NCBI GenBank assembly: GCA_902796865.1
Contig: CADBQZ010000211.1
Coordinates: 1-9,001 of the forward strand
Length of the DNA: 9,001 nucleotides
Origin: an uncultured Ruminococcus sp.
GTDB lineage: Bacteria; Bacillota; Clostridia; Oscillospirales; Ruminococcaceae
Reading direction: 5' to 3'
Below the pieces are notes generated by a model, which ran no database searches, was not told the origin of the DNA, and saw only the letters and a program-made list of their open reading frames with translations. Both the position numbers and the translations under genes were made by a program. Positions 1 through 6,131 of this stretch are shown piece after piece (positions within the stretch are counted from its first letter, which is position 1; each line of letters starts with the position of its first letter).

Positions 1-385
1 ACGGCTGCACAATATCGTTGTCATTCTCTATAATACCGAAAAGCTTGGTTTGACTGTCAGATACCGCAAATCTTTTTGAATCAAGAAAACCAATGCTTTC
101 CCACTCCGGAGCTATCAGCTGATTTCCATATGACATAACACCCAATAGACCTTCTTTATTCTGACATAGGCTATAGCCATTTTTTTCAATATCAAGTCCG
201 TCTATATAACCGCTTTCCTGCGGAAGCTCTTTTAATCTATCTTTTCCGATATAGTGACTCAGCAATGCAAGAATTATAAATATGATCAATAAAGCAGCAG
301 CAAAAACTGCAAGCTTTATATACCATTTCAAGCTTCCGAATCGTCCGGTTATTTTTATATCAATATCGTTAAACTGCTCATTCAT
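1..385 (-). CDS. Membrane-anchored WG-repeat-like protein, N-terminal part (runs off left edge)
   Basis: Only the first 128 codons are in the window; the frame is open to the left edge. The protein starts with a short polar segment of about 20 residues, then one hydrophobic segment (about residues 23-44, AVFAAALLIIFIILALL), then a soluble part presumably outside the cell. The soluble part has two stretches resembling WG (beta) repeats: 'GLLGVMSYGNQLIAPEWESI' near residues 79-98 and 'LFGIIENDNDIVQP' near 115-128, matching the usual pattern of G-V/I-turn-G-x-x-I-x-P followed by an acidic/aromatic. The function is unknown; such repeats are usually extracellular or cell-surface. The ATG lies inside the end of the glycosyltransferase gene (ATGAATGA, 8 nt overlap) with no good Shine-Dalgarno site, so translation is probably coupled. 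The two products may act together at the membrane. The WG assignment is a pattern judgement from two imperfect copies. Confidence 0.75.
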   Translation of the reverse strand, partial: MNEQFNDIDIKITGRFGSLKWYIKLAVFAAALLIIFIILALLSHYIGKDRLKELPQESGYIDGLDIEKNGYSLCQNKEGLLGVMSYGNQLIAPEWESIGFLDSKRFAVSDSQTKLFGIIENDNDIVQP

Positions 386-1349
386 CTTCAGGAGTTTGCT
401 TTCTTACAGAATTTTCCGTTTCTTTTATAATATAAACAGGTCTTCCTTTTGTTTCAAGATATGTTTTTGACAGATACTGACCCAGTATACCTGTACAGAA
501 AAGCTGAAGCCCTCCTACAAAGAATATAGCGCATACTGTGGTCGGAAAACCCTGCACCGCTTCACCAAAAAATATGGTTTTCACTACAACGAACATTATG
601 ATTATAAATGCTATCAAACAGCTTAAAACGCCTAAAAATGAAGCGATAGCAAGAGGCGCTGTAGAAAAGGCAAATATGCCTTCGAGAGAATACATAAAAA
701 GATTTTTAAACGACCATGTTGTTGTGCCGGCAGCTCTTTCCACATTTTCATATTCTATATATTTAGTGCTGAATCCTACCCAACTGAAAATACCTTTTGA
801 AAATCTGTTGTACTCTTTCATGTCAAGTATCGCATCGACCATCTGACGTGTCATGAATCTGAAATCCTGAGCGCCGTCAACTATCTCTGTCTGAGAGATC
901 TTATTCATGAGCTTATAAAACTTTCTTGCAAACCATGACCGTATCTTTGATTCACCTTTTCTGCTTACACGGCGTGTCGTAGCACAATCATATCCCTGAT
1001 TTTTAACATAATCATACATCTTGGGTATAAACTCAGGCGGGTGCTGAAGATCAGCATCCATAACGACAATATAATCACCTTTTGCATTTTGAAGACCTGC
1101 AAACATTCCTGCTTCCTTACCGAAATTTCTCGAAAAAGAAATATATCTAACACGGCTGTCAGATGATGCCATATCTCTCAGAATATCAATGGTCTTATCC
1201 TTAGAACCATCGTTTATAAAAAGAAGTTCAAAAGAAAGTCCGGTTTCATTTTCCGTCATGCTACGCATTATCTTTTTTATCTCCTCATAATAAAGAGGAA
1301 GCACTTCCTGTTCATTATAACAGGGAACGATAATAGATATTAGTTCCAT
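378..1349 (-). CDS. GT2 family membrane glycosyltransferase, GtrB/DPM1-like (polyprenyl-phosphate sugar transferase)
   Basis: 323 residues, the usual length for bactoprenol-phosphate glycosyltransferases of the GtrB/YkoT/DPM1-like group. These move a sugar from a nucleotide donor to polyprenyl phosphate on the inner face of the membrane, for later use in decorating wall polymers or surface proteins. Visible signs are the GT-A start 'ISIIVPCYNEQEVL' (about 4-17), 'INDGSKDKT' (45-53), the metal/nucleotide-binding DAD motif in 'VMDADLQHPPE' (96-106), 'QDFRFM' (161-166), 'NRFSKGIFSWVGF' (181-193), and 'AAGTTTWS' (206-213), where family members usually have a basic R-x-G-x-S/T-K-W. Two C-terminal membrane segments follow (about 230-257 and 268-291), then 'QYLSKTYLETKGRPVYII', typical of the family end. 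The ATG at 1349 has an AGGAG site 7 nt upstream. The gene overlaps the next one by 8 nt. The sugar and acceptor cannot be read from the sequence. Confidence 0.92.
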   Translation of the reverse strand: MELISIIVPCYNEQEVLPLYYEEIKKIMRSMTENETGLSFELLFINDGSKDKTIDILRDMASSDSRVRYISFSRNFGKEAGMFAGLQNAKGDYIVVMDADLQHPPEFIPKMYDYVKNQGYDCATTRRVSRKGESKIRSWFARKFYKLMNKISQTEIVDGAQDFRFMTRQMVDAILDMKEYNRFSKGIFSWVGFSTKYIEYENVERAAGTTTWSFKNLFMYSLEGIFAFSTAPLAIASFLGVLSCLIAFIIIMFVVVKTIFFGEAVQGFPTTVCAIFFVGGLQLFCTGILGQYLSKTYLETKGRPVYIIKETENSVRKQTPEDE

Positions 1350-1355
1350 AAAACA

Positions 1356-1361
1356 GCTCCT
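1356..1361 (-). promoter_or_regulatory. Ribosome binding site of the glycosyltransferase
   Basis: AGGAGC on the minus strand ends 6 nt before the ATG at 1349. It supports that start codon. Confidence 0.75.
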
Positions 1362-1380
1362 AACTTAAACATACATTTAT

Positions 1381-1409
1381 ATAATACAACAAAAATTGTA
1401 AAAATGCAA
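1381..1409 (-). promoter_or_regulatory. Candidate promoter of the glycosyltransferase gene
   Basis: Reading leftwards, TTGCAT (1409-1404) and TATTAT (1386-1381) are separated by 17 nt. The -10 matches consensus at 5 of 6 positions and the -35 at 3 of 6. It would start RNA near 1374, giving a leader of about 25 nt that contains the AGGAG site. It lies downstream of the cellulase terminator, which fits a separate transcription unit. The call is moderate because the region is AT-rich. Confidence 0.5.
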
Positions 1410-1471
1410 GTATAAAATTAGCTTTTACTGAAATTAGTTGATAAAAATTCAATTTAACATTTTTTACAGAC

Positions 1472-1495
1472 TAAAAAAGACGTCAAAAGACGTCT
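1472..1495 (-). terminator. Rho-independent terminator of the cellulase gene
   Basis: On the minus strand a perfect 7-bp stem (AGACGTC, loop TTTT, GACGTCT) begins 8 nt after the cellulase stop codon and is followed at once by a run of Ts (the As at 1473-1477 on the plus strand). This separates the cellulase from the glycosyltransferase downstream. Read rightwards the hairpin is followed by CTCTTTT, a much poorer T run, and no plus-strand gene ends here. Confidence 0.85.
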
Positions 1496-1502
1496 CTTTT
1501 AG

Positions 1503-3830
1503 TTATTTTTTTATAAGTACTCTCTTGAGAATAGCAAGATCAAAAACATTGAACTTTTCGTTAGAGGCCATATCAGCCGCTTCAGAATCGGCTAATTTCT
1601 TTGATTTTTTTACAAGGAATTTTGAAAGAGCAACTGCATCTGCTGCATTGACCTTCAGATCCTTGTTTACGTCACCTTTGCCGCCACTCAAAGCAGGTAC
1701 AGTTCCGTCCGGTTCAGTTCCACCGACAAGTACACCTTCTGAATATACACAGATATTGTCTATTTTTTCCTCGTTGCCGTCACCAAACATATCTGTATCA
1801 GTGCAGATCTTTAATCCGTCATAGCTCCAGTCATTTTTAGGATCCCATGTGTCACCATAATAAAGTCCTACATCACACTGATATTTTTTTCCGGAATTTG
1901 CTATTTTATATCCGTCCCATGATATTTCTACATAATATATATTCGGGTCGGATTTGTACTGGAAAGGTCCGGAGATGATACCGTCTGCTCCTTCAACTTC
2001 CATGAATGACTGATCATACAGTTCCTTGACCTCTGTAACAGAATTTATACCACCCTGCATTTCTTTTACATTGAAATAATATCTTACAGATACTTTATCA
2101 GAAGGGCTTGTTGAATCAGTCATTACTTTAAACGAAACCTTTGTAACACCGCCTGAACCATCACTCTTTATGTCGTCAACGCCAAAAGCTTCGACCCAGT
2201 AGCCATTACCGCCGCCTTCTTCAGCACTTTCTTCTTCTTCGGGCGGGAAATCTGCTTCGGGTTTCATATCTTCTGTTCCGAAATATTTATAAAGACCTGC
2301 ACAAGCACCGACAAATGCGGCATTGTAGTCTATAGTTACTTCGTTATAAGTGTAATCGTCAGTAATGTCAATATGATTATCCAAACCGTCAGGACCGCCT
2401 ACGAGCGCTCCCCAAAGTACATGACGATGTTCTCGAGTGTCTTTGGAGCTTAAAAGTCCTGATGCAGCACGGTGATGCGGATATTTTGCAGAGTTTTCTT
2501 TAAATCCGACTATATAGCATCTGTCTAACGGATTGTTGCCCATTATATATTCCATCTGCTTTTTAGCCCAAAGGCTGTATTCTGATGGTTTATCATTATT
2601 TTTATACTTATCATAAACAAGGCATATAAGCTGCATTGCGGCATTGTATCTGCACGAACCCCACTGATTGAGGAAAGCGTAGCCGCCTTCTGTTTCCATT
2701 CCCTGCCATTTATTAATTGCTTTTTCCACCTGGATCCAATGATCTGCGGCTTCATATTGTGTTTTTCCCTGTGCCTCACGGTACATATTCTGTATATCAA
2801 GCTCAGGATGTTCAAGATCTATTGCACCAAGCACACACGCTGCACCGCTCCACATATCATTCCAGCAATAGCACCATCCAGATGGTGCGTAATAATCTAC
2901 ATACGGCATTGCAGCTTCAAGAAAACTTACATCGCCTGTACATTTGTAAAGCCATGCTGCACACCACACATAGTCATCTTCCCATTTGTTTGATTTATAG
3001 TACATCTTTGGCCCATCAGCATTATCGCTAAGTTCCAGCTCGTTTTCATTTGCAAAATCCCAAAGAGCTTCCGCATAGTCAAGGCACTTTTCGGCATAAC
3101 GCTTATCAGTATTCTTGAAATTGAGGTAGTTTATAGCTAAAGATGCGGCAGCCGAAACGACATAATCCGTCTGCGGCTTTTCAGCTGTCAGGAAAAATGC
3201 AGGACGTGCCATAGAGTCTATTTCAGGTGCTTCCCAGATCGCATGGTCTATATCACCGTCTCCGACCTGATAGCAGTGTGCTATAACTTTTCCGCTTTTA
3301 TCTCTGAATGTACATTTCATGAGATAATCATTAAAATATCTTAATATTGTTTCGATATGACCGTCTTCTCCAATATTTTTATAGGAATCACGGAACTCAT
3401 AATAACCCCAGCCTAAAGTTGCAGCCGAATAGTTTTCAGGCATACCAAATTCTACATGGTCACCTGCATCGTGCATACCGCCTGCAACGTCAACACAACC
3501 GTCACCGTCGGGGTCAAGCACTTTCTTGTACTTTTCTATAAATTCTTCGGACAGATTGGTACCGATATTATCTTCCCCCATTGGTTTGAGCGGCACTTGT
3601 GCATCATATGTGTGACAATCACCTCTCCATGATAGACGTGTGTTTTCATTTACCTGTGTTCCGCACATATTTGCATCGTAAAAATACATAGAATACTGGA
3701 GCGCTTTAGCGAAATTCTCCTCTGTTTCTGCTGCTGTTACAGACATATTCACCGGCAGTACGGAAGTTACAAGTGAAGCTGCTGTAAGCGTTCCTGTAAA
3801 CGCAGCAGTTAATCTTTTTAAAATTTTCAT
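1503..3830 (-). CDS. Secreted cellulosomal GH9 cellulase: GH9 - CBM3c - dockerin
   Basis: 775 residues counted from the ATG at 3830. It cleaves beta-1,4-glucan outside the cell; GH9 enzymes fused to CBM3c are usually processive endoglucanases. In order: signal peptide (about 1-34, KILKR basic start, hydrophobic core, ending 'SVTAA'); GH9 catalytic domain (about 39-517) with 'LSWRGD', 'DAGDH' (Asp121 and Asp124, catalytic base pair), 'YPHHRAAS' (His motif, 450-457) and 'DYTYNEV' with proton donor Glu497; a short acidic/glycine linker (about 529-543, 'EEEESAEEGGGNG'); CBM3c (about 544-704, 'VSVRYYFNVKEM', 'GPFQYKSDPNIYYVEI', 'NDWSYDGL', 'ICVYSEGVLVGGTEP'); a type I-like dockerin (719-775). Compared with classic GH9 enzymes there is an insert of about 25 residues between 'SWRGD' and 'DAGDH' holding an Asp-rich loop. 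The dockerin implies attachment to a scaffoldin. The gene has its own promoter and terminator, so it is probably monocistronic. Confidence 0.96.
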   Translation of the reverse strand: MKILKRLTAAFTGTLTAASLVTSVLPVNMSVTAAETEENFAKALQYSMYFYDANMCGTQVNENTRLSWRGDCHTYDAQVPLKPMGEDNIGTNLSEEFIEKYKKVLDPDGDGCVDVAGGMHDAGDHVEFGMPENYSAATLGWGYYEFRDSYKNIGEDGHIETILRYFNDYLMKCTFRDKSGKVIAHCYQVGDGDIDHAIWEAPEIDSMARPAFFLTAEKPQTDYVVSAAASLAINYLNFKNTDKRYAEKCLDYAEALWDFANENELELSDNADGPKMYYKSNKWEDDYVWCAAWLYKCTGDVSFLEAAMPYVDYYAPSGWCYCWNDMWSGAACVLGAIDLEHPELDIQNMYREAQGKTQYEAADHWIQVEKAINKWQGMETEGGYAFLNQWGSCRYNAAMQLICLVYDKYKNNDKPSEYSLWAKKQMEYIMGNNPLDRCYIVGFKENSAKYPHHRAASGLLSSKDTREHRHVLWGALVGGPDGLDNHIDITDDYTYNEVTIDYNAAFVGACAGLYKYFGTEDMKPEADFPPEEEESAEEGGGNGYWVEAFGVDDIKSDGSGGVTKVSFKVMTDSTSPSDKVSVRYYFNVKEMQGGINSVTEVKELYDQSFMEVEGADGIISGPFQYKSDPNIYYVEISWDGYKIANSGKKYQCDVGLYYGDTWDPKNDWSYDGLKICTDTDMFGDGNEEKIDNICVYSEGVLVGGTEPDGTVPALSGGKGDVNKDLKVNAADAVALSKFLVKKSKKLADSEAADMASNEKFNVFDLAILKRVLIKK

Positions 3831-3836
3831 ATTCAA

Positions 3837-3842
3837 CCTCCT
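3837..3842 (-). promoter_or_regulatory. Ribosome binding site fixing the cellulase start
   Basis: A perfect AGGAGG sits 6 nt before the ATG at 3830. The in-frame TTG at 3836 that would lengthen the protein by two residues directly abuts this site with no spacer, so it cannot be the start. Confidence 0.9.
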
Positions 3843-3869
3843 GAGATCATATTTTTTCCAATCATTTTG

Positions 3870-3898
3870 ATTATAGCATACTGTAAAAAAAAATTCAA
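3870..3898 (-). promoter_or_regulatory. Promoter of the cellulase gene (extended -10)
   Basis: Reading leftwards: -35 TTGAAT (3898-3893), 17-nt spacer, -10 TATAAT (3875-3870, perfect) preceded by TGC, giving the extended -10 TGCTATAAT. RNA would start near 3863, about 33 nt before the ATG. This is a strong sigma-A-type arrangement. Confidence 0.8.
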
Positions 3899-3923
3899 GA
3901 GGTTTTTTAAAAAAAGTGTAATT

Positions 3924-3940
3924 TTAACAGTTGCTGTTTA
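3924..3940. promoter_or_regulatory. Imperfect palindrome upstream of the cellulase promoter
   Basis: AACAG-TTG-CTGTT (3926-3938) is flanked by TT and TA, giving near dyad symmetry, centred about 70 nt before the predicted RNA start of the cellulase gene. It could be an operator for a regulator of this gene, but it is short and AT-rich and may be chance. Confidence 0.25.
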
Positions 3941-3945
3941 ACGAT

Positions 3946-3970
3946 AAAAATCACCTCTGAACTCAGGGGG
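3946..3970 (-). terminator. Weak terminator-like hairpin after the decayed gene
   Basis: On the minus strand CCCCTG-AGTT-CAGAGG (one C/A mismatch) is followed by TGA and then TTTTT. It lies 27 nt after the last stop codon of the broken gene (3997) and before the cellulase promoter, so it may once have ended that gene's transcript. It is weaker than the two other terminators in the window. Confidence 0.4.
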
Positions 3971-3996
3971 TAATGTTTATACAATTTAAAAAATGT

Positions 3997-4792
3997 TTAT
4001 TTATGCACTTCCCTTCCGAGAGCATTTCTGTTTATATTTGCTTCTGATACTCTTTCTTGCTGCGGTTTTAATGCATTTATTTTTTTATCTTTGATCTGCA
4101 AGCTGTTTTTGTTCACGAAGATTCATGCCAAAGTCTTCTACCTTGACCGCCTTACCAAATTTTACTTCTTGCGGCAGAACAGGTATCTGCTTATCTTTTG
4201 GAAGCTTATTCCACGCATCTGCTCTTAGTATCATCTTTCTGCGGAGTACATCAACTGCATTAAATATAGCTGAGCTTTACTGCCTGTGATAAAATCACCT
4301 GCCTGCATAGCTCCAACATCACCGAACGCCTGCGGATTATTAAAATTGTCAGCCGTGTAGTTAAAAATAGGCGAATCGGGTTTTACCTTTGTAAGATCTA
4401 CGTCCTGTGCATTTGTAATAAACGTGCCGCTTATGGTATTACCGTTCTGTATGAGAATCATGGGTTTTGATTTAGCACATACGTCAGACTTGCCAAGCAG
4501 TCCCATTAAACGGGTAACCCCAATGCTTCTCTTATCAATATTCTTTCATCACACGTTCATATGTCTCTAAAAATTCTTTTTTGCCCTCTTCTGTCATAAT
4601 GGGATATGTGTCGTCAGGCAAAAGAGTGTAGTAATTATTGGTAAGTTCATTCAGTTCGCTTATTGCAGCTGTAAAGTCTGCATAAGCTTCAATATCCGCC
4701 GGAGATGTAAGCGTATCTTTTATTTTAGATATGTATTCGTTCAGGTGCATCTTTATTTGCGACAGGTCAAATATATTTTTACCATTAGGCAT
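3997..4792 (-). pseudogene. Decayed gene of unknown function, broken by three frame changes
   Basis: A coding-like protein can be followed leftwards only by switching frame three times. Piece 1 (4792-4535) starts at an ATG with AAAGGAA 8 nt upstream and reads 'MPNGKNIFDLSQIKMHL...' to '...ERVMKEY'. Piece 2 (about 4545-4231) reads 'NIDKRSIGVTRLMGLLGK...SKPMILIQNGNTISGTFIT...' to '...SKAQLYLMQL...'. Piece 3 (about 4278-4085, same frame as piece 1) reads 'AIFNAVDVLRRKMILRADAW...' to '...NLREQKQLADQR'. Piece 4 (about 4095-3997, same frame as piece 2) reads 'KDKKINALKPQQERVSEANI...REVHK'. Pieces abut or overlap end to end, which argues for one former gene of about 265 codons. Piece 2 resembles, from memory, part of large uncharacterised gut Firmicute proteins in which a 'GTFM...' strand precedes a kinase-like 'DYICGNxDRH' core. 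Here 'AGDFITG' is followed directly by unrelated text, so the core may be deleted. That family link is a weak inference. All neighbouring genes are intact, so poor sequence quality is an unlikely cause. Confidence 0.75.
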
Positions 4793-4800
4793 AGTTGTTT

Positions 4801-4807
4801 TTCCTTT
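4801..4807 (-). promoter_or_regulatory. Ribosome binding site of the decayed gene
   Basis: AAAGGAA on the minus strand, 8 nt before the ATG at 4792. A good site in front of the first fragment shows that this was a genuine gene start. A TATTAT box lies at 4824-4819 but no convincing -35 is found at normal spacing. Confidence 0.6.
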
Positions 4808-4864
4808 ATAATTAATAAATAATACCTCGATTTTTGCATTATGGGTGCAAAGAATATTTTATGT

Positions 4865-4909
4865 AAAAAATAATAGCGTTTGCAGCCAGTTGTTTCAGAC
4901 CGCAAACGC
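4865..4909 (-). terminator. Rho-independent terminator of the uridine-kinase-like gene
   Basis: On the minus strand a 10-bp stem (GCGTTTGCGG pairing with CTGCAAACGC, including one G-U pair, loop of about 16 nt) is followed by TATTATTTTTT. The wobble pair would be an A/C mismatch on the other strand, so the structure is built for leftward reading. It begins about 50 nt after the kinase stop codon. Confidence 0.8.
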
Positions 4910-4960
4910 ATACTATTATTATTTTAAACTTTTGCCTTGACTATTATACCAAATATTTAT

Positions 4961-5881
4961 TTAAAATCCAATAAACTCACGAACCAGAGAGGTTTCAGGA
5001 ATACCGTCTTTTTTGAGCGACGGAAAATATCCGAAAAATCTCATAAGTTTTTTATAATAGTCATTGTTCTCAAAAATATCAGCTTGCTCTAAAAGCTTAT
5101 CATAAAGATAAGTCCTGTATACCGGTGCTTCATAAGCCATAAATGTATCTACTTGATAATCCGCACGATGCTTGAACGGAAGTATGTACTTATCTTCACC
5201 TTCAGATACACTCTGGAAGAAGCTGAAGATAGCTGCAAAATCTCTTCCTCTGAAAAGATTATCTCTGCAAAGCCTTCTCATGAGTCGTATAGCTCTGGGA
5301 TGCAGAAGTTTTCCGTCATCTGCTTTAAGACGTGTTCTTACACTTACATAGATACACCACGCAAAACTATTTTCACCTGTTACCAATGGATTTAAAGCAT
5401 GAATGCCTTCCATTATTACAATAGAGCCTGGTTCGCGGCGAAATGGTACATATCCGTCTCGTGCCTGCTTTTTGAAATTGAATATCGGCATATCGAAATC
5501 TGCACACTCATTTAATAGTTGTATATGCTCTTTCAATAGATCAAGATCAGTACAAAGCGGCGATTCAAGATCTATCTTGCCGTCTTTTCCTATGGGCATA
5601 CCCGGTGAATCATTTGAACGGAAATAGTTGTCAAGTGATACGACACTGCTTTTACAGCCGTATTCTTTAAGAAGGAGCCTTGATATCTCATTTGCTGTAG
5701 ATGTCTTTCCAGAGCCGGAAGGACCGGAAATAAGTACTATAGGACGTTCCTCCTTATTGTCAAATATGTAGCTGCATATGCCGGAAAGCTGATCGTAATA
5801 ATTCTTTTCAGAATCTTTTATCAGGTCATCCGGAGCGTTATTGACTGCTTTTTTCAAATAGCTGGTTCTGATGTATTTCAT
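4961..5881 (-). CDS. Uridine kinase-like P-loop nucleoside kinase
   Basis: 306 residues from the ATG at 5881. It belongs to the phosphoribulokinase/uridine kinase P-loop group, which phosphorylates uridine or cytidine (pyrimidine salvage) or a related small molecule in the cytoplasm. Motifs: a leading segment of about 45 residues, Walker A 'GPSGSGKT' (53-60), 'VSLDNYF' (81-87, the substrate-side Asp motif of uridine kinases), 'IVIMEGIHALNP' (Walker B region), and the basic 'RAIRLMRRLCRDNLFRGRDF' lid. It is longer than classic Udk (about 210 residues) because of the N-terminal leader and a longer C-terminus ('DYQVDTFMAYE', 'RFFGYFPSL'), but lacks the TGS-type N-terminal half of the 550-residue Firmicute kinases. 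A longer frame from an ATG at 5935 is rejected because that codon lies between the -35 and -10 of the promoter. It appears monocistronic. The exact substrate is not provable from sequence. Confidence 0.88.
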   Translation of the reverse strand: MKYIRTSYLKKAVNNAPDDLIKDSEKNYYDQLSGICSYIFDNKEERPIVLISGPSGSGKTSTANEISRLLLKEYGCKSSVVSLDNYFRSNDSPGMPIGKDGKIDLESPLCTDLDLLKEHIQLLNECADFDMPIFNFKKQARDGYVPFRREPGSIVIMEGIHALNPLVTGENSFAWCIYVSVRTRLKADDGKLLHPRAIRLMRRLCRDNLFRGRDFAAIFSFFQSVSEGEDKYILPFKHRADYQVDTFMAYEAPVYRTYLYDKLLEQADIFENNDYYKKLMRFFGYFPSLKKDGIPETSLVREFIGF

Positions 5882-5888
5882 AAAGGCA

Positions 5889-5897
5889 GCCCCCTTT
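5889..5897 (-). promoter_or_regulatory. Ribosome binding site fixing the kinase start
   Basis: AAAGGGGGC on the minus strand, about 8 nt before the ATG at 5881. No such site precedes the farther ATG at 5935, so the shorter protein is the right reading. Confidence 0.85.
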
Positions 5898-5914
5898 CTA
5901 TTAAGTATATATAT

Positions 5915-5943
5915 ATTATAGCACTTTTGTTCCATTTTTTCAA
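5915..5943 (-). promoter_or_regulatory. Promoter of the uridine-kinase-like gene (extended -10)
   Basis: Reading leftwards: -35 TTGAAA (5943-5938, 5 of 6), 17-nt spacer, -10 TATAAT (5920-5915) preceded by TGC. The RNA start is expected near 5908, leaving a leader of about 27 nt. It is divergent from the ligase operon promoter about 130 nt away. The stretch between them is very AT-rich and holds no other clear element. Confidence 0.85.
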
Positions 5944-6068
5944 CACTTTTTTTGAATTTTCTATGATTTATACAATGTCAATTTTCACAAAATTTTATAG
6001 TCAAATTAAGCTATTTTAACAAAAGTTTTTAAATCATCAATATACCCCTATACTTTTTGTGTAAAAAA

Positions 6069-6077
6069 TGCTATAAT
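6069..6077 (+). promoter_or_regulatory. Extended -10 promoter of the ligase-iorA operon
   Basis: TGCTATAAT with a perfect -10 at 6072-6077. At 17 nt spacing the -35 position reads TATACT, which is poor, so recognition would rest on the TGC extension. RNA would start near 6084, leaving a leader of about 48 nt before the ATG at 6132. Confidence 0.65.
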
Positions 6078-6116
6078 AAATAATTGATAATATACAATAT
6101 TACAAATCTAATATCG

Positions 6117-6122
6117 AAAGGA
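6117..6122 (+). promoter_or_regulatory. Ribosome binding site of the aryl-CoA ligase
   Basis: AAAGGA, 9 nt before the ATG at 6132. An in-frame ATG at 6084 coincides with the predicted RNA start and has no site, so it is not used. Confidence 0.8.
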
Positions 6123-6131
6123 ATATCAGCA

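Noticed and set aside
538..846. Plus-strand open frame opposite the glycosyltransferase
   Set aside because: It mirrors the membrane part of the real gene and has no start signals or homology-like content.
2717..3031. Plus-strand open frames opposite the cellulase
   Set aside because: No ribosome site, no recognisable domain, low-complexity His/Cys-rich text; they are shadows of the GH9 coding strand.
3831..3836. TTG at 3836 as the start of the cellulase (two residues longer)
   Set aside because: It abuts the AGGAGG site with no spacer; the ATG at 3830 has an ideal 6-nt gap.
3971..4084. A separate small gene downstream of piece 3
   Set aside because: The open stretch ending at 3997 has no own start or ribosome site and continues the broken gene's protein in another frame.
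4085..4545. Programmed ribosomal frameshifting to explain the broken gene
   Set aside because: At least three shifts would be needed, with no slippery heptamer plus structure at the first two sites; decay is simpler.
5882..5935. ATG at 5935 as the start of the kinase gene
   Set aside because: It lies between the -35 and -10 boxes and upstream of the predicted RNA start, and the extra 18 residues are not family-like.
6084..6131. ATG at 6084 as the start of the aryl-CoA ligase
   Set aside because: It has no ribosome site, coincides with the expected RNA start, and the ATG at 6132 has AAAGGA and matches the normal PaaK N-terminus.
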